Positions 13,801 through 23,102 of a stretch of DNA of 64,000 bases are shown piece by piece (the first letter of the stretch is position 1; the number at the start of each line of letters is the position of its first letter). The stretch covers positions 722,637 to 786,636 of the forward strand of contig NZ_MUNR01000014.1 of the NCBI RefSeq assembly GCF_002001045.1. Reading direction: 5' to 3'. Position numbers and translations under genes: made by a program. Origin of the DNA: Rhodanobacter sp. C01. Its GTDB lineage: Bacteria; Pseudomonadota; Gammaproteobacteria; Xanthomonadales; Rhodanobacteraceae. The notes under the pieces were generated by a model that ran no database searches, was not told where the DNA came from, and was given only the letters and a program-made list of their open reading frames with translations.

Positions 13801-16800
13801 TCAGCCCAGTCGGCGTGCGCCCAGTAGGATCAACACTTCCTGCGCGCTGCGGATGCGTTCGGTGGCGCCGGGCAGGTCAAGTGTGATTTTCAGCTTGTCC
13901 TGGCCATCGAGCTTGTAGACGCGTGGCAGCTGCTGGATCAGCTTGATGATCAGCATGGGGTCGACGTCGGGTTTCTCGCGGAACACGATGCGGCCGCCGT
14001 TGGCGCCGAAGTCGAGTTTGCGGATGCCGAGCGGGGTGGCCATCAGTTTCAGACTGGCCACGGCGAACAGTTGCTTGGCACTCTCCGGAAGCAGGCCAAA
14101 TCTATCGATCATTTCCACCTGCAGGTCGCGCAAGTCGTCTTCGCTGCGCGCGCTCGCGATGCGCTTGTACAGTGTCAGGCGCGCATGAACATCGCCGAGG
14201 TAGTCGTCGGGGATCAGCGCGGGCAGGTGCAGTTCGACTTCGGTTTCGTGTTCGCTGCTGAGGTCGAAGTCGGGGATCTTGCCGGACTTCAGCGCACGCA
14301 CGGCGCGGTCGAGCAGCTCGGTGTACAGGCCGAAACCGATCTCCTGGATCTGGCCGGATTGTTCGTCGCCGAGCAGCTCGCCTGCGCCGCGGATTTCCAG
14401 GTCGTGCGTGGCGAGAGTGAAGCCGGCGCCGAGCTCTTCCAGCGACGCGAGTGCTTCCAGCCGCTTCTGCGCGTCGGCGGTGATCGACTTGCGGTCGGGC
14501 ACGACGAGATAGGCATAGGCGCGGTGATGCGAGCGGCCGACGCGGCCGCGCAGCTGATGCAGCTGGGCCAGGCCGAAACGGTCGGCGCGGTTGATGATGA
14601 TGGTGTTGGCGCTGGGGATGTCGATACCGGTTTCGATGATCGTGGTGCATACCAGCACATTGAAGCGCTGGCGGTGGAAGTCGGCCATCACGCCTTCCAG
14701 TTCGCGTTCGGGCATCTGGCCGTGGGCAATGCGGATGCGCGCCTCGGGGACCAGTTCCTCGAGTTCACGCACGGTGCGCTCGATGCTCTGCACTTCGTTG
14801 TGCAGAAAATACACCTGGCCGCCGCGTGACAGCTCGCGTTGCAGCGCCTCGCGGATCGTCGCCGGGTCCCACGCCGAGATGAAGGTGCGCACGGCCGAAC
14901 GATGTGCCGGTGGCGTGGCGATCAGCGAGAGATCGCGCAGGCCGGCCATCGCCATGTTCAAGGTGCGCGGGATCGGCGTGGCGGTCATGGTCAGCAGGTC
15001 GACTTCGGCGCGCAGCTTTTTCAGCTGCTCCTTCTGGCGCACGCCGAAGCGCTGTTCCTCGTCGACGATCACCAGGCCGAGATTCTTGAACTTGATGTCC
15101 GGCTGCAGCAGTTTGTGCGTGCCCACGATCACGTCGATCTGGCCGTCGGCGAGGCGCTTCAGCGCCTCGTTCACTTCCTTGGTCGACTTGAAGCGCGACA
15201 GCACGTCCACGCGCACCGGCCAGTCGGCGAAACGGTCGGCGAAGTTGCGGTAATGCTGCTGGGCGAGCAGGGTGGTCGGCACCAGCACGGCGACCTGCTT
15301 GCCCGCGGTGGCGGTGGCGAATGCGGCGCGCAGTGCGACCTCGGTCTTGCCGAAGCCGACGTCGCCGCAGATCACACGATCCATTGCGCGCGGTGCGGCC
15401 AGGTCGGCAAGCACGGCCTCGATCGCGGTTTCCTGGTCGGGGGTTTCCTCGAACGGGAAGGTGCTGCCGAATTCTTCCACCAGCTGGCGGTCGATCGGCA
15501 TTGACTCGCCGCCACGCGCCTGCCGCTGCGCATAGATCGCCAGCAGTTCGGCGGCGACGTCGCGCACTTTTTCCGCGGCCTTCTTGCGCGCGCGCTCCCA
15601 CGCGTCGCCGCCCAGCGAATGCAGCGGCGCCAGCTCCGGCGCGGTGCCGGAGTAGCGGCTGACCAGGCCGAGTTGCGCCACCGGCACGTACAGCTTGTCG
15701 CCCTTGGCGTACTCGATGGTGAGGAACTCGCCATCCATGCCGCCGACGTCCATCGAGAGCAGGCCCTGGTAGCGGCCCACGCCGTGATCGACGTGCACGA
15801 TTGGTGCACCGAGGGTGAGCTCGGTGAGATCGCGGATGATCGCTTCCGGATCGCGCGCAGTGCCACGGCGGCGCTTGCGGTCGCGCTCGCTGCGCACGCG
15901 TTCGCCGTACAGCTCGCGCTCGGTGAGTACGGTGATCGCCGGCGCGGTGAGTGCGAAGCCCTGTTCCAGGCTGGCGATGGTGATGGCGAAGCGCGGTGCA
16001 CCTGTAGGAGCGGTTGTAGGAGCGGCTTCAGCCGCGATGCTTCTGTTGCCGATGCCGGTCGCGGCTGAAGCCGCTCCTACAGGAGGTTGCGGCTGCAGGA
16101 AGGCCTGCCAACCCTCCACGTTCTGCGGCTTCAATCCCGCCGCCGCCAGCGTTTCGATCAGCGCCTCGCGCCGTCCGGCCGAATCCGCGGCGATCAGCAC
16201 GCGGCCCGGATAGCTGGCGAGGAAGTGCCTGAGCGACGTGCCCGGCTCCTCACCCTTGCGGTTGAGCGGCAGCTCCGGCGCGGGCTGGGTGCCGCTGGCG
16301 ACGGCATGCTCATGGCCGCTGTCGACCACTTCCACGCGCAGTCGCTTGTTGAGGCGTTCGCGCAATTGTTCCGGCGGCAGATAGAGTTCGGCCGGCGGCA
16401 GCACCGGGCGTTCGATGTCGTGCGCGCGCTGGTCGTAGCGCTCGGCGGTCTGCGTCCAGAACTGGTCGGCGGCGTCGCCCGCGCCTTCGCCAAGCACGAA
16501 CAGCGCGTCGTCGGCGAGGTAGTTGAACAGCGTGGCGGTCTCGTGGAAGAACAGCGGCAGGTAGTACTCGATGCCGCCGGGCGTGACGCCTTCCTTCATG
16601 TCCTGGTACAGCGGGCAGCGGCGCACGTCGATCGGGAAGCGTTCGCGCAGGTTGCCGCGGAATTCCTTCGCCGCCTCGTCGGTGAGCGGGAACTCGCGTG
16701 CGGGCAGCAGCTCGATCTTCTCCACCTGTTGCTGCGAACGCTGGGTTTCCGGATCGAAGCTGCGGATCGAGTCCACTTCGTCGTCGAACAGCTCGATGCG

Positions 16801-17346
16801 ATACGGCTCGGCCGTACCCATCGGGAAGATGTCGAGCAGCGCGCCACGTACCGCGAAGTCGCCCGGCTCGGCCACCTGCGGCACGTTGCGGTAGCCGGAG
16901 GCTTCCAGCCGGCGCTGTTCGGCAAGCAGATCCAGCTTCTGGCGCTTGGCCAGCACCAGGCCGGAGCCGGTGATGTGCGTGCGCGGCGCGATGCGTTGCA
17001 TCAGCGTGGCCACCGGCACCACCAGCACGCCGCGCTTCACGCTCGGCAGCTGGTACAGCGTGGCGATGCGCTGCGAGACGATCTCCGGATGCGGGCTGAA
17101 CACGTCGTAGGGCAGGGTTTCCCAGTCCGGGAAATGCAGCACCGGCAGGCCGCCGGCGTAGATCTTCAGCTCGGCTTCCAGTGCCTGCGCGCGCTGGGTG
17201 TCGCGGGTCACCGCCACCAGCAGGCCGTCGTGCGTGCGTGCCGCCTCGGCAATCAGCAGCGCCCGTGCGGAGCCGTGGGGCGGCGTCCAGTAACGGCGTT
17301 GCTTGGGGGTGCTGGGAAGGGGCGGATGCTTGATCAGGCTGGACAT
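13801..17346 (-). CDS. mfd: Transcription-repair coupling factor
   Basis: Mfd removes RNA polymerase stalled at DNA lesions and recruits UvrA. 1181 residues versus about 1150 in E. coli. Order: UvrB-homology N-terminus (ALLIAEAARTHDGLLVAVTRD, FPDWETLPYDVFSPH), an RNAP-interaction region (PIVHVDHGVGRYQG, TIEYAKGDKLYVPV), then the RecG-type translocase with Walker A GDVGFGKTEVALRA (about residue 660), DEEQ box VIVDEEQRFGV and motifs TMTATPIPRTL and VGRSHHRAYAYL, then the C-terminal TRCF domain. About residues 422-449 (GAASAATGIGNRSIAAEAAP and neighbours) are translated from a REP element inserted in frame, in the linker between the UvrB-like part and the RNAP-binding part. This accounts for most of the extra length. 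Confidence 0.97.
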   Translation of the reverse strand: MSSLIKHPPLPSTPKQRRYWTPPHGSARALLIAEAARTHDGLLVAVTRDTQRAQALEAELKIYAGGLPVLHFPDWETLPYDVFSPHPEIVSQRIATLYQLPSVKRGVLVVPVATLMQRIAPRTHITGSGLVLAKRQKLDLLAEQRRLEASGYRNVPQVAEPGDFAVRGALLDIFPMGTAEPYRIELFDDEVDSIRSFDPETQRSQQQVEKIELLPAREFPLTDEAAKEFRGNLRERFPIDVRRCPLYQDMKEGVTPGGIEYYLPLFFHETATLFNYLADDALFVLGEGAGDAADQFWTQTAERYDQRAHDIERPVLPPAELYLPPEQLRERLNKRLRVEVVDSGHEHAVASGTQPAPELPLNRKGEEPGTSLRHFLASYPGRVLIAADSAGRREALIETLAAAGLKPQNVEGWQAFLQPQPPVGAASAATGIGNRSIAAEAAPTTAPTGAPRFAITIASLEQGFALTAPAITVLTERELYGERVRSERDRKRRRGTARDPEAIIRDLTELTLGAPIVHVDHGVGRYQGLLSMDVGGMDGEFLTIEYAKGDKLYVPVAQLGLVSRYSGTAPELAPLHSLGGDAWERARKKAAEKVRDVAAELLAIYAQRQARGGESMPIDRQLVEEFGSTFPFEETPDQETAIEAVLADLAAPRAMDRVICGDVGFGKTEVALRAAFATATAGKQVAVLVPTTLLAQQHYRNFADRFADWPVRVDVLSRFKSTKEVNEALKRLADGQIDVIVGTHKLLQPDIKFKNLGLVIVDEEQRFGVRQKEQLKKLRAEVDLLTMTATPIPRTLNMAMAGLRDLSLIATPPAHRSAVRTFISAWDPATIREALQRELSRGGQVYFLHNEVQSIERTVRELEELVPEARIRIAHGQMPERELEGVMADFHRQRFNVLVCTTIIETGIDIPSANTIIINRADRFGLAQLHQLRGRVGRSHHRAYAYLVVPDRKSITADAQKRLEALASLEELGAGFTLATHDLEIRGAGELLGDEQSGQIQEIGFGLYTELLDRAVRALKSGKIPDFDLSSEHETEVELHLPALIPDDYLGDVHARLTLYKRIASARSEDDLRDLQVEMIDRFGLLPESAKQLFAVASLKLMATPLGIRKLDFGANGGRIVFREKPDVDPMLIIKLIQQLPRVYKLDGQDKLKITLDLPGATERIRSAQEVLILLGARRLG
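16002..16083. repeat. REP element inserted in frame within mfd
   Basis: Two perfect 22-bp inverted arms (16015-16036 and 16060-16081, tgtaggagcggcttcagccgcg) with a 23-nt loop, plus a partial third copy (ctgtaggagcgg) just before. The reading frame of mfd stays open through all of it. Confidence 0.92.
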
Positions 17347-17410
17347 AGGGGGCGCAGGTTCATGGCGCCGTCATCGAGCCGCGCCGGGGAAAGCGGGCAA
17401 GTGTAACGCG

Positions 17411-17434
17411 ACAGCCCCGGCATGCCGGGGCTGT
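17411..17434 (-). terminator. Hairpin downstream of the GNAT gene
   Basis: Perfect 24-bp palindrome acagccccggcatgccggggctgt, 25 bp past the stop of the GNAT gene and upstream of mfd. It lacks a clear T tract, so termination is likely but not certain. Confidence 0.6.
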
Positions 17435-17458
17435 CTTCATCGTGTGCTGAGGGTGCGA

Positions 17459-18064
17459 TCAGAGCTTCAACGTGATCTGCGCCGTACCCGGCTCATCCGG
17501 GATCAGGCGCTGCTTGAAGCCCAGCTCCTTGCACAGCTCCAGCATCGGGCGGTTTTCCAGCAGCACGTAGCCCCACAGCTCATACAGGCCGCGGCGACGG
17601 CTGTCGTCGACCAGTCGCTGCATCAGCAATGCGCCAAGGCCGAGGCGGCTCCAGTCCTGCTCCACCAGCACCGAGAACTCGGCACTGTCGGTGGCTTCGT
17701 CGACAAAGATCCGGCCCACGCCGCGCATCTCCGCCGGCTTGACCGATTCATCCATCAGCACAAAGGCGGTTTCAAGTGTCGGGTCGATACGGCACAACCG
17801 CTGCGCCATCGGTGCCGGCAGTTCGGACATGGCATGCAGGAAGCGGCGGCGGATGTCCTCCGGCGACAGCCGGGTGAAGCAGCGCTGCATTGCCGCTACA
17901 TCGCCCGGCTCGATCGCACGCAATACAAGCTCGCGGCCGTCATGGGTACGCACTCGTTCGCCCTCGCTGGACAGCGCCACACGGGGGCGGGCAAAGCGCT
18001 CGCTGCTGCGTGGCGGCAGCGGTGCAAACCGGTCGGGGGCCGAGAAGTCGATGGCAGGTATCAT
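17459..18064 (-). CDS. GNAT family N-acetyltransferase
   Basis: 201-residue protein. After a Pro-rich N-terminal 35 residues comes a GNAT domain: GRELVLRAIEPGDVAAMQRCFTRLSPEDIRRRF, ARIFVDEATDSAEFSVLVEQDWSRLGLGALLM (the V-x-x-x-x-R/Q-x-x-G/A acetyl-CoA loop is QDWSRLGLG), then YELWGYVLLENRPMLELCKELGF. It resembles the acetyltransferase domain that is the C-terminal part of Pat/YfiQ protein acetylases, here standing alone. The acetylated substrate is unknown. A hairpin follows the stop. Confidence 0.85.
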   Translation of the reverse strand: MIPAIDFSAPDRFAPLPPRSSERFARPRVALSSEGERVRTHDGRELVLRAIEPGDVAAMQRCFTRLSPEDIRRRFLHAMSELPAPMAQRLCRIDPTLETAFVLMDESVKPAEMRGVGRIFVDEATDSAEFSVLVEQDWSRLGLGALLMQRLVDDSRRRGLYELWGYVLLENRPMLELCKELGFKQRLIPDEPGTAQITLKL

Positions 18065-18266
18065 GGCAGCTCCATACTTTTGCGTATTGTGTGCAACGCA
18101 ACATGAATTTGCAATGACGGGCGCTTTCGCGTGGTGCCAAGGCTCAGCAGGCTTGATACCTGCTGTCTAATGCCTTCGTGCTGCATAACGGCAAGACCGA
18201 CAGGGCGCAGACAGGTTTTGCCGTGGACTGCACAATGGGCATAGGTTTCCGATGGAGCATCAGGCA

Positions 18267-18668
18267 ATGACCAGCAAGCGGGCCGGCGGCCTCACTGCCA
18301 TCCAGCTGGAAGCGCTGTGCGGCAAGTGGCCTGGCGTGACGCGGGACATCAAATGGGGCGCGGACCTGGTGTTCAGCGTCGGCGGCAAGATGTTCGTGGT
18401 GACACCGTCGGATGGCAGCGAGGGTGGGCGGCTCTCGTTCAAGGTCGCGGACGAGCGCTTTCTGGAATTGACCGATCAGCCCGGCATCATCGCGGCCCCC
18501 TATCTGGCACGTTCGCGCTGGATCTCGGTCACCGAGCCGCAGCGGTTCGGTACGGATGAGCTGGCGGCGCTCATCCTCGATGCGTACGTACTGGTGCGCG
18601 CGAAACTGACCAGGAAGTTGCAGGCGACATTGAACCCGATACCGACACTGAAGGTGGCCAGGAAATGA
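18267..18668 (+). CDS. MmcQ/YjbR family DNA-binding protein
   Basis: 133 residues from MTSKRAGGLT. Family features are CGKWPGVTRDIKWGADLVFSVGGKMFVV and LSFKVADERFLELTDQPGIIAAPYLARSRWISV (double-wing CyaY-like fold). A start at 18252 is possible and adds five residues. Its stop overlaps the next start (ATGA), so it is translationally coupled to the VOC protein. Exact function is unknown; YjbR-like proteins are proposed to bind DNA. Confidence 0.87.
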   Translation: MTSKRAGGLTAIQLEALCGKWPGVTRDIKWGADLVFSVGGKMFVVTPSDGSEGGRLSFKVADERFLELTDQPGIIAAPYLARSRWISVTEPQRFGTDELAALILDAYVLVRAKLTRKLQATLNPIPTLKVARK

Positions 18669-19069
18669 AACAGCATATCGGCGCGCTGGCGCTGCTGGTT
18701 GCCGATTACGACGAGGCGATCGCCTGGTATACGCGGACCTTGCACTTCGACGTGATCGAGGACACCGACATGGGCGGCGGCAAGCGCTGGGTGCTGCTGG
18801 CACCACCCGGTTCGCGCGAAACCCGCCTGCTGCTGGCCCAGGCGAAAGGGGCGGAGCAGGTTGCACAGATCGGCCATCAAGCGGGTGGCCGCGTCTTTCT
18901 GTTCCTGCACACCGATGATTTCCAGCGCGACTGGCATCGCATGCGCGCCGCTGGCGTGAATTTCCGCGAGGAGCCGCGCGAGGAAGCCTACGGCACGGTG
19001 GCGGTGTTCGAGGATCTGTACGGCAATGCGTGGGATCTGTTGCAGCTGAAGCGTCAGCCCTCAGAGTGA
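18665..19069 (+). CDS. VOC family (glyoxalase/bleomycin-resistance fold) protein
   Basis: 134 residues beginning HIGALALLVADYDEAIAWYTRTLHFDVIEDT, with the second half FLHTDDFQRDWHRMRAAGVNFREEPREEAYGTVAVFEDLYGNAWDLLQL. That is the paired beta-alpha-beta-beta-beta module of the vicinal oxygen chelate superfamily, with metal-ligand candidates His3 region and the late Glu. The reaction is undetermined. It overlaps the YjbR-like gene by 4 bp. Confidence 0.88.
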   Translation: MKQHIGALALLVADYDEAIAWYTRTLHFDVIEDTDMGGGKRWVLLAPPGSRETRLLLAQAKGAEQVAQIGHQAGGRVFLFLHTDDFQRDWHRMRAAGVNFREEPREEAYGTVAVFEDLYGNAWDLLQLKRQPSE

Positions 19070-19104
19070 ATGAGGCCGGCGTGTCGCCCTCATACGGGTT
19101 GCGA

Positions 19105-19851
19105 CTAGGGTTTCAGGGCTTGTTCGATGGCCTGCTGTGCCAGCGGTGCCATTACCGCATAGCCGGCGGCATTCGGATGCAACCCGTCGGCTGACAGATC
19201 CTTCTTCAGTGCGTGGCGGTTGTCGAGCAACGCATCGTAATAATCCAGGTAGACGAAGCGCTCGCGCTGCGCATAGGACTTGATCCACGCGTTGAGCTCG
19301 ACAATCTTCTGCGGCGGCCGCCCCGTCGTCATGCCGGCGTCGACATAGTTGTTCACTGGCGTGACCGAGGCGAGCACGACCTTGATGCCGTTGGCGCGGG
19401 CCAGCTCGGCCATCGAAGCAAGATTGTCCTCGATCATGCCGAGTGTGGACGGGCCGGTATTGCCGGCGAGGTCGTTGGTGCCAGCGAGGATCACCACCAC
19501 GCGGGGTTTCAGACCGATGACGTCGGCGCGGAAACGAACCAGCATCTGCGGCGTGGTCTGCCCGCTGATGCCGCGGTTGACATAGAGCTTGCCGGGAAAG
19601 AACACCCCGGTGCCGCGTCCCCAGAAATCGGTGATCGAATCGCCTATGAAGACCACGCGCGTCTCGCCGCGCTTCGGTGCGGGAAGCCGGGCGTTGTCGT
19701 CGCGGTAACGCGACAGTTCCGCCCAGTCGGCCACGCGTTTCTCGGTGGCGGCCAGGCGCTGCGCGAGCGCATCCGGTGCAGGCACGGAGGTTTGCGCAAG
19801 AGCGAGTCCTGCGTACAGCAGGCTGGCAAGGATCGTGGCGGATGTTTTCAT
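19105..19851 (-). CDS. Secreted SGNH/GDSL hydrolase
   Basis: 248 residues with an N-terminal signal peptide (KTSATILASLLYAGLALAQ). It has the SGNH blocks: block I GDSITDFWG (nucleophile Ser), Gly in NRGISGQTT, Asn in GTNDLAGNTG, and the catalytic Asp/His in DGLHPNAAGY. Likely an esterase or lipase of the periplasm or exterior acting on acyl or acetyl esters, substrate unknown. The ATG at 19851 has a GAGGT before it; a longer frame from 19887 lacks that support. Confidence 0.9.
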   Translation of the reverse strand: MKTSATILASLLYAGLALAQTSVPAPDALAQRLAATEKRVADWAELSRYRDDNARLPAPKRGETRVVFIGDSITDFWGRGTGVFFPGKLYVNRGISGQTTPQMLVRFRADVIGLKPRVVVILAGTNDLAGNTGPSTLGMIEDNLASMAELARANGIKVVLASVTPVNNYVDAGMTTGRPPQKIVELNAWIKSYAQRERFVYLDYYDALLDNRHALKKDLSADGLHPNAAGYAVMAPLAQQAIEQALKP

Positions 19852-19941
19852 GCGCGTACCTCGCTTGCCTTGGACAGTCTGCGGCACAGATGCTGCGACA
19901 GGGACACGGAAAGCAGCTTAATTTGATTTGCGCATCAAGCT

Positions 19942-22023
19942 TCAAGGGTGGAAATCAGGCCACAGGTATTTGCAACTCAGGTCGGCTGGCGAGTGGGCCA
20001 TGATGCGATCGTGGAATGCAGCCTGCATCGCGACGACATCATCGACGTCTTCCGGCAACAGCTCATGCGCTGCGACGGCCTTGTTGGCTGCCGATCGCGT
20101 CTGCTCGATGAATGCGGCGCGCGATGCATACCGGGCCTCCAGGGACGGGCGCGGATCCCCCGCTGACTTGCGTTCGGCTTCCGTGCGTGCAAAGGGCTGG
20201 AACGAACCCTCGAACCGGTCGAGCGCCCAGCCGAAGCCGGAAGCGTCGCTCTGCTGATTCCAGCCCGTATATGTGCCGAGGGGGACTTGCACGGCGACGG
20301 GTCGCAGGCCGGCCAAATCGGTGCCGTCCTTGTCCGGAGCCGGTACCAGAACCGTATATGGCTGACCGTGGGTTGGGGGCAGTCGGTCGATGAGACCTTG
20401 GGCGGCGAACCGGAGGCCGAAGTCCATGCGATCAGGCGCGAAGGGATTGTCCGGGGCAGCCAGGCCGATGCCTTTGGGGAACATCTGCCTGTATTGCGCC
20501 ACCGATACCAGGGTGCCGCTGGCCAGCGTGGGATACGCGCTCGCAGGTGGCATGCCCTCGCCGCGCACCCAGCGATCCAGATCAATGAGCAGAGCCCGCA
20601 GGCTGGGCAGGTCGTCAATCGGATCGGAACAGTTGACCGTATTGCCCCGCATGGGATCGGGTGTCAGCAGGTGCTGCATGCCGGTGAACAGGTAGAGGCG
20701 TGTATTCGGGTCTGTTGCCACATCGGTGCTGCCATCGGGCAGCGTCTGCAGCAGCGATGCCGATCGTCCCCAGAACTCGGTGGACTTGTTGACGAAGAAG
20801 AGCTTTGGACTCCTTCCTTTCGCGTCGCGCGCGCGTGCCAGCAGGGAGCCGGTTTGTCCCGTCACGCGGTCGTGCTCTTCTGCCGTGGTGAACGGGAACA
20901 GGTCCGTCGGATAGTCCCGATCCAGCACCAGGCTGGCAGCGCGCGTCGGAAAGGCGAAGCGGTGATTGAAGCTGCCTCGGCCACTGCCGCCCACGAGACT
21001 GAGCGCGCCATCGAAGACGAGCTTCTGCTGCTCGTCGAGATCGAAGCCGTCGTAGAGCATCTGCTCGATCAATCGCCCCGTCTGGCTGGCTCCGAACAGC
21101 AGCACGCGTTTGCGAGCGGGGGCACCCTCGAACGGATGGGCCCGGAACCAGGACAGCAGATCACGGATGCCGGCTACGCCTGCAGCGACGACATACGGAT
21201 CGCGCGCGGTGTAGGTGAGTTCGTAGATCAGGCCCGGCTTGAATCCATCATGCATGCGCAGTTGGGTAGATGCCTGGCCGTCCGTCGCCGGTACAAAACT
21301 CCACAGGCTGCGCTGCACCGGAACACGCGGATCGTCGGGCCGCGCTCTGACGGTCAATGCCGCCAGAGGATCATCCTTGATCGCGAGGGGATAGGCGCGC
21401 CCGTCGATGCCGGTGAAGGATGCCGTGTCTGACGGCTTGTCCACGGTAAATTCGTTCGCCACCTTTCCGGTGATCGCGCGGCCATGATCGGTGGCGATGG
21501 GTGGGGTGAACACCAGCGGATGGTCGTCCGGTCCTTCGGGCTTGACGTCCCATTGCCAGGCGGAGGCAAGCACCGTGAAGCCGTTGCGCTGGAGGAACCC
21601 GGTATCGACGAAGGGAGGCGTCCTGGTCGGGTCGATCGCGAAATTCAACATCCCGGAAATCTGGCCACCGCGGTTGTTGACGTCGTAGAGCAGAGTGGAA
21701 TCGACGGCCTTGGTCGGTCGCAGCAGCACGAATTCCGTGGAGAACTCGACCTGCCCTTCGCTGTCGCGTGGCGCGTACTTGAGATCGACGATGCGGGCGT
21801 TCGCCTTGTTGTCCGGATCGAGCTTGAACCACGCGCGTCCGTGGATCGTTTCGTAAGCGCCCACTCCGGGAAATACCTTGCCCCCCTGGTAGGGCTTGCG
21901 ATCGAGGACTTCGATGTGGTCGACAGCCGCAAGCGTCACTCGCGATACGGTGGCAAGGGCGAATCCTGTGCATGCCACCAGGGCCCAGCACGACAGGCGA
22001 TGCATACGAGCTGTTCGGATCAT
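19942..22023 (-). CDS. Secreted alpha/beta hydrolase domain-containing protein, 693 aa
   Basis: Large protein with an N-terminal signal peptide (RLSCWALVACTGFALATVSRVTLAA). FGASQTGRLIEQMLYDG (about residues 320-336) is the nucleophile-elbow-like GxSxTG. The N-terminal half is beta-rich (VEFSTEFVLLRPTK, LYDVNNRGGQ). This composition matches the alpha/beta hydrolase family of about 650-700 residues that is often annotated as hypothetical in proteobacteria. The substrate is unknown. It is transcribed in the same direction as the SGNH hydrolase, 90 bp upstream of it, so the two secreted hydrolases may form an operon. Confidence 0.82.
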   Translation of the reverse strand: MIRTARMHRLSCWALVACTGFALATVSRVTLAAVDHIEVLDRKPYQGGKVFPGVGAYETIHGRAWFKLDPDNKANARIVDLKYAPRDSEGQVEFSTEFVLLRPTKAVDSTLLYDVNNRGGQISGMLNFAIDPTRTPPFVDTGFLQRNGFTVLASAWQWDVKPEGPDDHPLVFTPPIATDHGRAITGKVANEFTVDKPSDTASFTGIDGRAYPLAIKDDPLAALTVRARPDDPRVPVQRSLWSFVPATDGQASTQLRMHDGFKPGLIYELTYTARDPYVVAAGVAGIRDLLSWFRAHPFEGAPARKRVLLFGASQTGRLIEQMLYDGFDLDEQQKLVFDGALSLVGGSGRGSFNHRFAFPTRAASLVLDRDYPTDLFPFTTAEEHDRVTGQTGSLLARARDAKGRSPKLFFVNKSTEFWGRSASLLQTLPDGSTDVATDPNTRLYLFTGMQHLLTPDPMRGNTVNCSDPIDDLPSLRALLIDLDRWVRGEGMPPASAYPTLASGTLVSVAQYRQMFPKGIGLAAPDNPFAPDRMDFGLRFAAQGLIDRLPPTHGQPYTVLVPAPDKDGTDLAGLRPVAVQVPLGTYTGWNQQSDASGFGWALDRFEGSFQPFARTEAERKSAGDPRPSLEARYASRAAFIEQTRSAANKAVAAHELLPEDVDDVVAMQAAFHDRIMAHSPADLSCKYLWPDFHP

Positions 22024-22129
22024 CAGGTAGTCTCAAGTGGGTGGGGCAGCGAGGTACAAGCGAAGATATCCAATACAGACATGCCATCGCGTCCTTTCGA
22101 CGCGGTCGGTCGAAAATACGCATGGCCAA

Positions 22130-23038
22130 TCAGTTCGTGATGTCTGGCTCGAAAAAGCTCCAGCGCACGTCATCGAACTTGGCCTTCATCGCCGCTTCGA
22201 CGGTGTTGATCGCGTCGATCAGGGTGCGGTCGCTGGTGGCCGGCTGCATGCGCGCCTTCACCGCCACCATTACGTCGGGACCCATCTGCAGGGTGATCAG
22301 GTTCAGGACCTCGGCGACTTCCGGGCGGCTGTTGAGGAAGTCGAGTAGTTCGGTGCGGCGGCGTGGTTCGACGCCCTGGCCGATCAGCAGGGCCTTCACC
22401 TCGATCGCCACCAGCACGGCGACCACCACCAGCAGCACGCCGATCGCGATGGTGCCGAGCGCGTCGAACATCAGGTTGCCGGTGAGCATGGTGGCGCCGA
22501 TCGCCAGCGCGGCCAGGCACAGGCCGATGAGGGCGGCCAGGTCCTCGCCGAAGATCACCAGCAGTTCGCTGGAGCGCGTCTCGCGGAACCACGTCCACAG
22601 GCTTTGCGTGCCGCGCGCCTGGTTCACTTCCTGCAGGCAGCCGTGCATCGAGAAGCTTTCGGCGACGATGCCGAACACCAGCACGCCGAGTGCCAGCCAC
22701 GGCCACTTCAGCGGCTCGGGATGCGTGAGCTTGTGGATGCCCTCGTAGACCGAGAACATGCCGCCGACGCTGAACAGCAGGATCGCGACCAAGAACGACC
22801 AGAAGTACAGCGCGCGCCCCCAGCCGAGCGGGAATTCCTCCGACGGTGGCCGCTTCGCCTGGCGCATGCCGAGCAGCAGCAGGCCCTGGTTGCCGCAGTC
22901 CGCCAGCGAATGCACCGCTTCGGCCATCATCGCGCCGGAACCGGTGATGATGGCTGCGAACAGCTTGGCTACGAAGATGGCGAAGTTCGCGCCGAGGGCG
23001 AGCAGGATCGGCTTCAGCGAGTTGGCGTGACCAGACAT
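22130..23038 (-). CDS. Cation diffusion facilitator (CDF) family transporter
   Basis: 302 residues from MSGHANSLK. Transmembrane helices include ILLALGANFAIFVAKLFAAI, ALYFWSFLVAILLFSVGGMFSVYEGI, WPWLALGVLVFGIVAESFSM and ALGTIAIGVLLVVVAVLVAIEV. The CDF metal site is visible as AEAVHSLADCGNQ (HxxxD). It most resembles the SLC30A9-like subgroup. Expected to export zinc or similar divalent cations by proton antiport. The frame is open far upstream, but family similarity starts here. Confidence 0.9.
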   Translation of the reverse strand: MSGHANSLKPILLALGANFAIFVAKLFAAIITGSGAMMAEAVHSLADCGNQGLLLLGMRQAKRPPSEEFPLGWGRALYFWSFLVAILLFSVGGMFSVYEGIHKLTHPEPLKWPWLALGVLVFGIVAESFSMHGCLQEVNQARGTQSLWTWFRETRSSELLVIFGEDLAALIGLCLAALAIGATMLTGNLMFDALGTIAIGVLLVVVAVLVAIEVKALLIGQGVEPRRRTELLDFLNSRPEVAEVLNLITLQMGPDVMVAVKARMQPATSDRTLIDAINTVEAAMKAKFDDVRWSFFEPDITN

Positions 23039-23102
23039 GCGGCGTCGATCCCTGGAGTTGATCCCGCAGTTTAGCGTTGCCGCATAATTTTGCGACCAGG
23101 CT

